This document shows positions 14,734-26,700 of a stretch of DNA of 64,000 bases, piece by piece (the stretch's first letter is position 1; each line of letters starts with the position of its first letter). A program made the translations under genes and the position numbers. The DNA comes from Dyella nitratireducens (lineage in GTDB: Bacteria; Pseudomonadota; Gammaproteobacteria; Xanthomonadales; Rhodanobacteraceae), in the NCBI RefSeq assembly GCF_014642835.1, contig NZ_BMJA01000003.1, positions 15,682-79,681 on the forward strand, in the 5' to 3' direction. Under the pieces are notes generated by a model. It was not told the DNA's origin. It did not search any database and worked only from the letters and a program-made list of their open reading frames with translations.

Positions 14734-17700
14734 TCATGCAAGCGACAGTTCGCCGCTGGGCGAGTGGCTTCTGATCCTGCGTGAAATTTCGCGCGCCAAT
14801 TTTTCGATATGCGGCGGTTTCACGATCGAGTGATGGCTGCCGCCGATTCTCGCCACGTCCAGGCGGGTGCCGAGCAGGTCGCGCCAACCCGCCGCGAGAT
14901 CCTCGCCCTCGTCCCGGTCCGCGGAGAAGTACGTCACCAGCACGTCGACCGGCGGCGCGTCGTACGCTTCAACGGCATTGGCACCGGCCTGGTAGACCGC
15001 CAGCATTCGTCGCACCAGCGCCATGTCCATGTGCGCCGGCAACAGCGATTCGCGCTGGCACGCCTCGATCATGGCATCGACATCCTTGCGCTCCAGCAGC
15101 GCCATCAACTCGTCGTAAGCGGCATGCTGCCGCGCGTCGACGATGTCCGGATGCAGATCGACAACCCATTGCAGCAATGCGCTGCACGCGTCCAATTCAA
15201 AGATGCGCTCTTCAAAGCTATGTTCTACGCGCCGTTGCGCACGCAGCGAGCGGCTGTTGCCCGTATCGATCATGCCCACGAAGCGCGCGTTTTCGCCGCC
15301 GGCACGCAATTGGTGGGCCATGTCATAGGCGATCATGCCGCCCAGCGACCAACCCGCCAGCTTGTACGGGCCACATGCCTGCACCTGCCGTATCTGCTTG
15401 AGATAACAGGTTGCCATCTCGCGAATGCTCGCATGCGGTGTTTCGCCTGCGGCGATGCCGCTTGCCGCAAGGGCATAGACGGGTTGATTCGCATCCAGAT
15501 GCCGGGCCAGGTCCAACGCGTACTGCACCTCGCCGCCGATGGGATGAATGAGGAACAGCGGCGTCAAATCGCCCTCTTTCCGGATCGGCACCAGGTTCGG
15601 CGAAGAACGATGGCTTGCTGGCACGGCAGGCTCGGCAACGGTGCCGATATCGACATCGGCGATCTTCGACATCAATGCCGCGATGGTCGGCGCTTCGAAC
15701 ACGGTGCGTAGCGGCAGCTCGACGTGCAAGGCGCGCTTTATGCGCGACATCATCTGTGTGGCCAGCAACGACTGTCCGCCCAGTTCGAAAAAGTCATCGA
15801 AGACGCCGACTTTGCCGACACCCAGCACATCCGCCCAGATGTCCGCCATGATCTGTTCGGTCGGCGTGCGCGGCGCGACATAGGTGGCGTCGCTCTGCAT
15901 CTGCATCGGGTCCGGCGCCGGCAGTGCCTTGCGGTCCACTTTGCCGTTCACGGTCAGCGGCAATGCCTTCAGCACGACGAAGGCGGTAGGCAGCATGTAT
16001 TCCGGCAATCGCTGCGACAGGCCCGTGCGACAGGTCGCCGCGATGGTGGAGGCGTCCTGCTCACGCTCCTGCGCGGGCACCACGTAGGCAACCAGCCGTT
16101 TTTCACCCGGCGTGTCTTCGCGCAACATCACCGCGGCCGCTTGCACGTCTGCCAACTCCGACAGTTGCTGTTCGATCTCGCCCAGCTCGATGCGGAAGCC
16201 GCGCAGTTTCACCTGATCGTCGCGGCGGCCCAGGAATTCCAGCTCGCCGTCCGCGCGGTAGCGCACCAGGTCACCGGTTCGGTAGAGGCGTGCACCGGGC
16301 TGGCCGAACGGATCGGCTACGAAGCGTTCTTCGGTGAGTTCCGCGCGCCGCAGATAACCCAACGCCACACCCGCGCCGCCGATGTAGAGTTCGCCCACGC
16401 TGCCAAGCGGCTGCACCTGCATGCATTCGCCCAGCACGTACAACTGAGTGTTGCCGATGGCGCGGCCGATCGGCGCCGCGGTGCCATCGAGCGTGTCCAG
16501 CACTGCCGCATCCGACAGCCGCCACACGCAGCAGCCCACCGTTGTTTCGGTCGGGCCGTATTCGTTGACGAACGTTGCCGCGGGAAGCAGCTTGCCTTTC
16601 CAGCGGCGCAGCGTGGACAGCGTGAGCTGTTCTCCACCCACCACGATGCAATGCGCGGCCGCGCCCGGCACGCCCGCTTCATCCACCGCTACCGCTTCGC
16701 CCAGATAGGACAGCGCTTCCAAATGCGCCGGCGTGATCTTGAACAGCCATGCCGCGCCCGGCGCGAACAATCGCGCCGACAGTTGCGGCAGCGTGCGCTC
16801 GTCATCCGGCAGCAACACGACCGGCTTGCCCACCAGCAACGGCGGCAGCAGCGTGGTCACGGTTGCGTCGAAGCCCAGCGGTGAACTCACCACGGCACCG
16901 GCGATGTCATCGCGCACGTATTCGCGTACGCAGTGCCACACGTAATGAAGCAGCGAACGGTGCGGCACCATCACGCCCTTCGGTTTGCCGGTGGAACCGG
17001 AGGTGTAGATCACGTAAGCCGTGTGGTCCGGCAGCGTGTGGTTCGGCAGATTGTCCTCCGCGTAGCTGTGCAGCAGGTCAGCTTCACCATCGATGCAGAA
17101 TACCGGCACACCCGGCAACACCGGCACGCGATCGCGCACGTGTTGTTGCGTGAGCATTGCGGCGGGCCCGGCATCGTCCAGGATCATCGCCAGCCGTTCC
17201 GGCGGATACGCCGGATCCAGCGGCACGTAGGCGCCGCCCGCTTTAAGGATGCCGTACAGCGCAATCATCATGTCGACGCCGCGTTCCATGCATAGGCCGA
17301 CCCGTGCACCGGGGCCGACGCCAAGCTGGCGTAAATGGTGCGCGAGGCGATTGGCACGCGCGTTGAGCTGTGCATAGCTCAGCGATATGTCCGCGTGAAT
17401 CACGGCCACGTCATGCGGCGTACGCACCACTTGCGCCTCGAAGCACTGGTGCAAGGTCTGCGGCTGCCCGGGATAGGCAGTGGCCGTATCGTTGAGCGTG
17501 CGCAGTTGATGATCGCGTTCGGCCGCGCTCAGCATCGCCAGCTTGCCGACCGCACAGCGCGGATCGGCGACGACCGCTTGCAACAGGCGCGTGAAATGAT
17601 CGGCCATGCGCTCCATCGTGCGCCGCTCGAACAGGTCGGTGCTGTATTCGAGATGGCCTCTGAGGCCGTCCCTGCCCTCCATCAGGCTCAGCGTCAGGTC

Positions 17701-20700
17701 GAACTTGGTGGTGGCGCTTTCATGGTCCAGCAGCTGCATGGACAGGCCCGGCAGCGCCAATTCGCCCATCGGTGCGTTTTGCAGTACCAGCATCACCTGG
17801 AACAAGGGCGTATAGCTCGCATGCCGTTCCGGCTGAAGCACGTCCACCAGTTGTTCGAACGGGACGTCCTGATGCGCATAGGCATCCAGCGTGTGCTGGC
17901 GCACCTGCTGCAACAGCGTGTTGAAGTCCTGCGTCAGGTCGACCTGCGTGCGCAGCACCAGCGTATTGACGAAGAAGCCGATCAGGTCTTCGATGTCGCC
18001 GTGGTTGCGGTTGGCGATGGGCGTACCGATGCAGATATCCGTTTGCCCCGTATAACGCGCGAGCAGAACGTTGAAGGCCGCGCACAAGGTCATGAACAGG
18101 CTGCCATGGGATTTCCTGCTCAACGCCTTCAGCTTGTCGCTCAGTTCCGCCGGCACCGCCAACGTCAGCGAAGCGCCGCTGCGGCCTTGTACGGACGGAC
18201 GCGGTCGGTCGGTCGGCAACGCCAGCAATGCCGGGCTGCCCGCCAGTTGCCGCTTCCAGTAATCCAGTTGCTGCGCCAGCACCTCCCCGCCCAGCCACTG
18301 CCGCTGCCAGCTGGCGAAATCGACGTAGCGCATGGGTAGCTGCGGCAATGCCAGCGGCAAGCCACGCGCATGATGCGCATAGAACGCGGCGACTTCCCGC
18401 ATCAGGATGCCCATCGACCAGCCATCCGACACGATGTGATGCATGGTCAGCAGCAACAGGTGTTCTTGCGCATCACATTGCACGAGCGCGCCGCGTACCA
18501 ACGGCGGGGTCTGCAGATCGAACGGCGTGCGTGTTTCGTCGACGATCAGCGCCTTCGCCGCGGCGTCGCGTGCAGGCTTCGCCATGTGGCGCAAGTCGTG
18601 ATGCGCCAGCGGCCATGCCATGCGCGGCAGGATGCGCTGCATCGGCGCGCCATCCACGCTTTCGAAGCAGGCACGCAGCACGTCGTGTCGCTGCACGACG
18701 TCGTTGAGTGCACGCTCCAGGGCGTCACGATGCAGTTCGCCTTTCAGTCGTAGGGTCACCGGCATGTTGTACGCGGCGTTCTGGCCTTCGAACTGATCCA
18801 GCAGCCACAGCCGCTGTTGCGCGAGCGACAGCGGAAAGGTTTCGCCCGCCGGCACTGGCGTTTGCGGCGGGGTTTCGTCTTCCGTGCTTGCCGGCACGAC
18901 ATGGTGGACCATCTCGATCAAGCTTGGCGCATCGAAAATCGCATGCAGCGATACGCGCACCTGGAACACCGTGGCGATCCGCGATACCAGTTGCGTCGCC
19001 AGCAGCGAATGGCCGCCGAGTTCGAAGAAATCGTCGTGGATGCCGATGCGGTCCAGCTTGAGCACGTCTGCCCAGATCGCCGCCATCCGCTGCTCGTCCG
19101 GTGTACGCGGGGCAATGAATGCCCTGCTGCTTTGCGTGAGGTCGGGTGCCGGCAACGCCTTGCGGTCGATCTTGCCGTTCGGCGTCAATGGCATGGCATC
19201 CAGCGTCATGAAGTGGCTGGGCAGCATGTAGTCAGGCAGTTTCCGCGACAGCAGCGTTCGCAGCTCCGCCTCATCCGGCAACGTCTGCGCGTCGTGCGCC
19301 ACGAGATAGGCAACCAGGCGCGCGATGTTCCGCTCGTCCGTTCGCGCCAGCACGACCACGTCGCGCACGCCTTCCATCGCCGCGAGGGACGCTTCGATTT
19401 CCCCCAATTCGATGCGCAGGCCGCGAATCTTTACCTGATGATCGCTGCGGCCCAGATACTCGATGCTGCCGTCCGGCAAATAACGCGCCAGATCGCCGGA
19501 GCGGTACATGCGCGCACCGGGCACGGCGCTGAACGGATTCGGGATGAAACTCTGCGCGGTCAGCGCGGGGCGATGGACGTAACCACGCGCCAAACCCACG
19601 CCCGCGATGTACAGATGACCGACCACACCCACCGGCACCGGATGGAGCGCGTCATCCAGGATATGGATCTGGATGTTCGCAATCGGCCGTCCGATCGGCA
19701 CGCATGCCAGTGCGCGGTCGTTGCGGCATTCCCACGCGGTGACATCGACCGACGCCTCGGTCGGGCCATACAGGTTATGCAAGGCGAGGTGCGGCCAACG
19801 TGCGAAGAAGCGCTGCTGCAACTCCAGCGGCAAGGCTTGCCCGCTGCACATCACCTGGCGCAAGGAGCGGCCACATTCGCCGGCCTCGTTGAGAAACACG
19901 TCCAGCATCGGCGGCACGAAATGCAGCGTCGTGATCGATTGCGCATCGATCAGCTCGGCCAGGTACGTCACATCCTGGTGGCCACCCGGACGCGCCACCA
20001 CCAAGGTGGCGCCTTCGAGCAGCGGCCAGAAAAACTCCCACACCGACACGTCGAAACTGAAAGGCGTTTTCTGCAGCACACGGTCCGACGCCGTTAGCGG
20101 ATAGGCGTCCTGCATCCATTGCAGGCGATTGACGATGCCTTGGTGATCGATGCCTACGCCTTTGGGCCTGCCGGTGGAACCGGAGGTATAGATCACATAC
20201 GCCAGGTGATCGGGCTGCACGTGATGGTCGAGATCGTCTGTGTCGTAGCGCGCCAAGGTGGATGCGTCGCCGTCCAGCGCGACGACGCACACGCCCGGCA
20301 TGCTCGGCACCCGTTCTCGCAGGTGTTGTTGGGTCAGTACTACGCTGAGCTCGGCGTCCTCCACGATGGCGGCAAGGCGGTCCGTTGGATAGCCCGGCTC
20401 CAGCGGCACATAGGCGCCGCCCGCCTTCAGGATGCCGTACAGCCCTACGATCATCTCCAGCGAACGCTCTACGCACAGGCCGACCGGACTGTCCGGGCCC
20501 ACGCCCAGCGTGCGCAGATGCCGCGCGAGGCGGTTGGCTTGCGCATTGAGCTCGGCGTAGCTCAACGACATGTCTTCGTAGATCAGCGCGACGCGCTCCG
20601 GTGTCCGCGCAACCTGCGCTTCAAACAACTGCTGCAAGGTATGCGCGCCAGGACGCACTCCCGGATAGGCCTTGGCGGTGTCGTTGAAGCCGTAGAGCAG

Positions 20701-23700
20701 TTGTTGACGCTCGGCATCGCCCAGCATGTTCAGCTCGCCGACCGCGCAAGCCGGATCAGCGACGATCGCCTGCAGCAGGCGCGTGAAGTGATCCGCCATG
20801 CGTTCGATGGTGTGCCGCTCGAACAGGTCGGTGCTGTATTCGAAGTAGCCGTGCAGGCCGTCCTCATGTTCGGTCAGGCACAGCGTCAGGTCGAACTTGG
20901 CGGTGGCGATGTCGTTGTCCAGCAATGCCATCGACAAACCCGGCAACGCCAGCGCATCCATCGGCGTGTTCTGCAGCACCAGCATCACCTGGAACAGCGG
21001 CGTGTAGCTGGTGTGGCGTTCCGGCTGCAGGGCTTCGACCAGTTGCTCGAATGGCACGTCCTGGTGCGCATACGCTTCCAGCGTGTGTTGGTGCACCTGC
21101 TGCAACAGTGTGTGGAAATCCTGCGTCAGGTCGACCTGCGTGCGCAGCACCAGCGTGTTCACGAAAAAGCCGATCAGTCCTTCGATGTCCTTGCGGTTGC
21201 GATTGGCGATCGGGGTGCCGATACAGATGTCGTGCTGCCCGGCATAGCGCGCCAGCAGCACATTGAACGCGGCCGCCAGGGTCATGAACAGCGTGCTTTG
21301 CGTCGCCCTGCCCAGCGCTTGCAGTGGCGCTACCAATGTGGATGGCAACATCCATGGCAGCGTGGCGCCGGCATGGCTCATGCATGCCGGCCGCGGATGA
21401 TCGGTCGGCAGGGTAAGCAGCGTCGGGCTATCGGCCAGTTGCTGCTTCCAGTAGCGCAGCTGCTGCTCGAGCACCTCGCCGCTCAGCCAGTGCCGCTGCC
21501 AGTGGGCGAAGTCCGCGTACTGGATCGGCAGGCTGGCCAACGGCGAAGGCTCACCTTGCAGGAAGGCGTTGTACAGCGCGGCTACTTCCCGCACCACCAC
21601 GCCCATCGACCAGCCGTCCGACACGATGTGATGCATGGTCAGCAGCAGGATGTGTTCCCGTTCGGCCAGGCGGACCAGGCTGAAGCGGACCAGCGGGCCG
21701 GTGGTGAGATCGAAGGGCCGGTTCGCCTCGTCCTGCATGCGCAGGCGCGCCCGCGCTTCGCGCTCCTCGCCAGGCAGCTCGCTGAGGTCGACGATCGCCA
21801 TCGACAGCCATGCATGCGGCGCAATCACCTGTACCGGTTCACCGTCATGTAGCGCAAAGGTGGTGCGCAATGCCTCATGGCGCTGCACGATCTCATTGAG
21901 TGCGCGCGACAGCGCGTCGGCATCCAGATCGCCCGCCAGGCGAATCGCCGCCGGGATGTTGTAGATCGTGCGCCGTACTTCGAACTGGTCGAGGAACCAC
22001 AAGCGTTGTTGCGCGAATGACAACGGCAACGGTCGATCCCGTTCGATGCACGGAATGGGCGCGATGGCCGGCACGCCTTCACCTTGGCCGGCGCGCACCG
22101 CCAGCTCGGCCAAGGTGGGCGTCTCGAAGATCGCGCGCAACGGCAGATCGGTCTCGAACGACGCGCAGATGCGCGACAGCAACTGCGTCGCCAGCAGCGA
22201 ATGGCCGCCAAGTTCGAAGAAGTTGTCGTGAATACCGATGTGCTCGCGTTTCAGCACCTCGCTCCAGATACCGGCCATTTTCTGTTCGTCGTCATTGCGC
22301 GGCGCTACGTAAGCGGCATCGGCGCGCGTCGTGTCCGGCACAGGCAACGCCTTGCGGTTGATCTTGCCGTTCGGTGTCAGCGGCATGCGGTCGAGCGTGA
22401 CGAAATGGGCGGGCACCATGTAGTCGGGCAGTTCGCGCGACAGCAGCGCACGCAATGTGGGCACATCAGGCACGCCCTGCCCTTCATGCGGCACCAGATA
22501 GGCGACCAGTTGCTTGTCGCCGGCATCGTCCTGCCGCACCAGCACGGTGGTTTCGCGAATCGCCGGCAAGACTTGCAGCTTGGCCTCGATCTCGCCGAGT
22601 TCGATGCGAAAGCCGCGAATCTTCACCTGGAAATCGCTGCGCCCCAGGAACTCGATGGTGCCGTCGGGCAGATAGCGTCCCAGGTCGCCGGTTTTGTACA
22701 GGCGGGCGTGCGCATGGCCGGGCGGCGCGAACGGATCGGCAATGAATCGCTCGTGCGTCAACGCGGGCAGATGGATGTATCCGAGCGCGACGCCGGCACC
22801 GCCGATATAAAGTTCGCCCGCAACACCGATCGGCACCGGCTGCAGGTTGCGGTCCAGCAGGTAGATGCAGGTTCTGCCGATTGGACGTCCAATTGGAATG
22901 CTTCGGCCCGGCAACACCTGCGTGATGTCGTAGGTGGCCGCGAAAGTCGTCGTTTCGGTGGGGCCGTAGCCATTGATCAGACGCTGCGGCGGATGGTTCT
23001 GCAACACCTGGCCGATGATGTGCGGATCGAGCACGTCGCCACCCACCAGCAGCGCACGCAAATGGGTCAGCGCATCGCCAAGCGCTTGCGCGTACTGATT
23101 GAACAAGCCCACCGTCATCCACATGCACGTGATGCCCCGTGCGCGGATCAGCGCGGCCAACCGGCCTGGCTGCATCAGGTCGTCCTGACCGACGATCACG
23201 ATGGCGGCGCCATTCTGCAGCGGCCCCCAGATTTCCAGTGTGCTGGCGTCGAACGCCGGATTCGCCGCACAGGCGAAGCGGTCGTCGGTTTGCAGATCGA
23301 GATAGCCGTTGGCGATGGCAAGGCGCTCGATCGCGCGATGCGGAATCTGCACACCCTTGGCGCGTCCGGTCGAACCGGAGGTGTACATGATGTACGCGCA
23401 AGCCTCGCCATCGATGGTGGCGGCGGGATTGTGCGCCGGCTGCCGCGCCAATGCTTCGCGTGTCGTGGGCTGATCGAGCGTCACGCTTTCGTAGCCATCG
23501 GGCACGGCGACATCACTGTGCGTAATGATGCAACGCGCGCCACAATCCTCAAGCATGTGCATTTGCCGCTCGATGGGCAGCACCGCATCCAGCGGCACGT
23601 AGGCCGCGCCGGCCTTGACCACCGCCAGCTCCGCGACGACCAGGTCCACGCTGCGTGGCAACGCCACCGCAATGGCATCACCGTCTTGCACGCCGCGTGC

Positions 23701-26700
23701 GCGAAGCAGATGTGCCAGCTGATTGGCGCGGCGATTGAGTTGCTCGTAACTGCAAGCCTGCTCGCCATCGAGCACGGCTGGCGCTGCGGGCGTTTGCGCA
23801 GCCCATTGCTCGAAGCGGCGGTGAATGCATAGCGATGCCGGTGTCTGCACGGGATAAACGGACGCGGCGTCGTTGAAGCCGTAGAGCAGTTGTTGACGCT
23901 CGGCGTCGCCCAGCATGTTCAGCTCGCCGATCGCGCAAGCCGGATCAGCGACGATTGCCAGCAGCAGACGCGTGAAGTGATCCGCCATCCGTTCGATGGT
24001 GTGCCGCTCGAACAGGTCGGTGCTGTATTCGAAGTAACCGTGCAGGCCGTCCTCATGCTCGGTGAGGCACAACGTCAGGTCGAACTTGGCGGTGGCGATG
24101 TCGTTGTCCAGCAAGGCCATCGACAAACCCGGCAACGCCAGCGCATCCATCGGCGTGTTCTGCAACACCAGCATCACCTGGAATAGCGGCGTGTAGCTGG
24201 TGTGGCGTTCCGGCTGCAGTGCTTCGACCAGTTGCTCGAATGGCACGTCCTGGTGCGCATACGCTTCCAGCGTATGTTGGTGCACCTGCTGCAACAGTGT
24301 GTGGAAATCCTGCGTCAGGTCGACCTGCGTACGCAGCACCAGCGTGTTCACGAAAAAGCCGATCAGTCCTTCGATGTCCTTGCGGTTGCGATTGGCGATC
24401 GGGGTGCCGATACAGATGTCGTGTTGCCCGGCATAGCGGGCCAGCAGCACATTGAACGCGGCCGTCAGGGTCATGAACAACGTGCTTTGCGTCGTCCTGC
24501 CCAGCGCCTGCAGCGGTACCACCAAGCTGGCGGGCAAGCTCCATGGCAGCGTGGCGCCGGCGTGGCTCAAGCGTGCCGGCCGCGGGTGATCGGTGGGCAG
24601 GGTGAGCAGCGTCGGGCTATCGGCCAGTTGCTGCTTCCAGTAGCGCAACTGCTGCGCGAGCACCTCGCCGCTCAGCCAGTGCCGCTGCCAGTGGGCGAAG
24701 TCCGCGTACTGGATCGGCAGGCTGGCCAACGGCGACGGTTCACCCTGCAGGAAGGCGCCGTACAGCGCAGCCACTTCGCGTACCACCACGCTCATCGACC
24801 AGCCGTCCGACACGATGTGATGCATGGTCAGCAGCAGGATGTGTTCCCGTTCGGCCAGGCGGACCAGGCTGAAGCGGACCAGCGGGCCGGTGGTTAGATC
24901 GAAGGGCCGGTTCGCCTCGTCCTGCATGCGCAGGCGCGCCCGCGCTTCGCGCTCCTCGCCAGGCAGCTCGCTGAGGTCGACGATCGCCATCGACAGCCAT
25001 GCGTGCGGCGCAATCACCTGCACCGGTTCGCCGTCATGCAGCGCGAAGGTGGTGCGCAATGCTTCATGCCGGCGCACGATGTCGTTGAGCGTTTTCGCCA
25101 ATGCATCGACGTCGAGCCGGCCGCTCAGGCAGACTGCCGCCGGGATGTTGTAGATGGCGCGCTGCGCTTCGAACTGGTCGAGGAACCACAAGCGTTGCTG
25201 CGCGAACGACAGCGGCAACGGCTGGTCGCGCGGCGCCAGTGGTATCGCCTCCAGGTTCGGCGTCACCGATGCCGTACCGAGCGCTTCGATGCGTGCCAGC
25301 AGCGCCTTCACGGTGGGCGCTTCGAAGATGCTTTGCACTGGCAGGTCGATGCCGAATTCGGCGCGGATTCGCGAAACCAGTTGCGTAGCGAGCAGGGAAT
25401 CGCCACCGAGTTCAAAGAAATGGTCGTGGCTTTCCACGGATGGACGGCCAAACAATTCCCGCCACATCGCCGTGAGCGCGTCGATACGGCTGACGACCTG
25501 CGTCGCGCCCTGTTCCGCCGATGCCGCGGCAGGCAGTTCGTGCCGGGCGAATGCGTGAGCGACGGCAAACTCCGGGGCATCCGGATAAGGCACGTCGGTC
25601 CAGTAGCGTTCCCGCGCAAACGGATAGGTGGGCAGGCTGATGCGGCGCGGACGCGCGTTCGCATACAGCGCATTCCAATCGATGCCCAGGCCCTTCACCC
25701 ACAGGTCCAGCAGCTTGCCGAACTTGCCCTTGGCGACCCACGCCTGGACCATCGCGGCCAGATCCTCGTCGCCCGACAGCATCGACAAGGCGCCACGCTT
25801 GCCATGACCGCGATGGATGCCTTCCATGTCTTCATCGCCCGCGACGAACGCCGTCAACTTCCGTTGCAGATCGTCCAGCGAATCGGCCAGCAGGGCCAGT
25901 CGCTCCTCCATCGCTTCACGGCCAACCTGCAGGGTGTACGCGATATTCGCCAGCGTCAGGTCAGCGCCGGCATGTGGCGAAGCGATCGCCGCCAGCAGCC
26001 GTCGTGCCTGCTCTTGCAAGCGCTCCGCATTGCGTGCGGACAGTACGATCATCGCCGGGTTTTGCGCGGGCTCATCCAGACTCGGAGGCGCCACGTATTC
26101 CTCGATCACCACATGCGCGTTCGCGCCACCCGCGCCGAACGAAGAAACGCCCGCGATGCGCGGCACTTCGCGTTGTTCGCCATCCGCACCTACCATCGGG
26201 CGCGGCCAGTGCGCCAGGCTCTGCTGCAACACGAATGGCGTGTCGGCGAATTTGATATGCGGATTGGGCGTGCCCGCATGCAGCGTAGGCGCCAGCGTTT
26301 GATGCTTCATCTGCATCAGCACCTTGCTGATGGCGACGAAGCCGCTTGCGCTTTCGCTGTGGCCCACGTTCGACTTGTGCGAACCAATGGCGCAGAACTG
26401 CCGGTCCTGCGTCCAGTGGCGGAACGCCTTGGTCAGGCCTGCGATTTCGATCGGATCACCCAGGCTGCTGCCGGTGCCTTGCGCTTCCACGTAACTCACG
26501 CAGCGCGCATCGATGCCGGCGCGCTGTAGCGCATCGCTCACCACCTGCGCCTGCAAGTTGGGGTTGGGCGTCATGTAGCTGGTGGTCTTTCCACCTGCGT
26601 TGATCGCGCTGCCCTTGATCACGCCATAGATATGGTCACCATCAGCCACCGCGCGATGCAGCGGTTTGAGCACGAGCGCACCCACCGCTTCGCTGTCCAC

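Noticed and set aside
20119-23832. Long plus-strand open frames of 577 and 582 codons across the NRPS region (and similar ones at 26632-28383, 30145-31713 and 38695-40281)
   Set aside because: They lie opposite the PKS-NRPS frame in GC-rich DNA, have Arg/His/Gln-rich composition with no domains, and repeat wherever the antisense domain repeats. They are antisense shadows.
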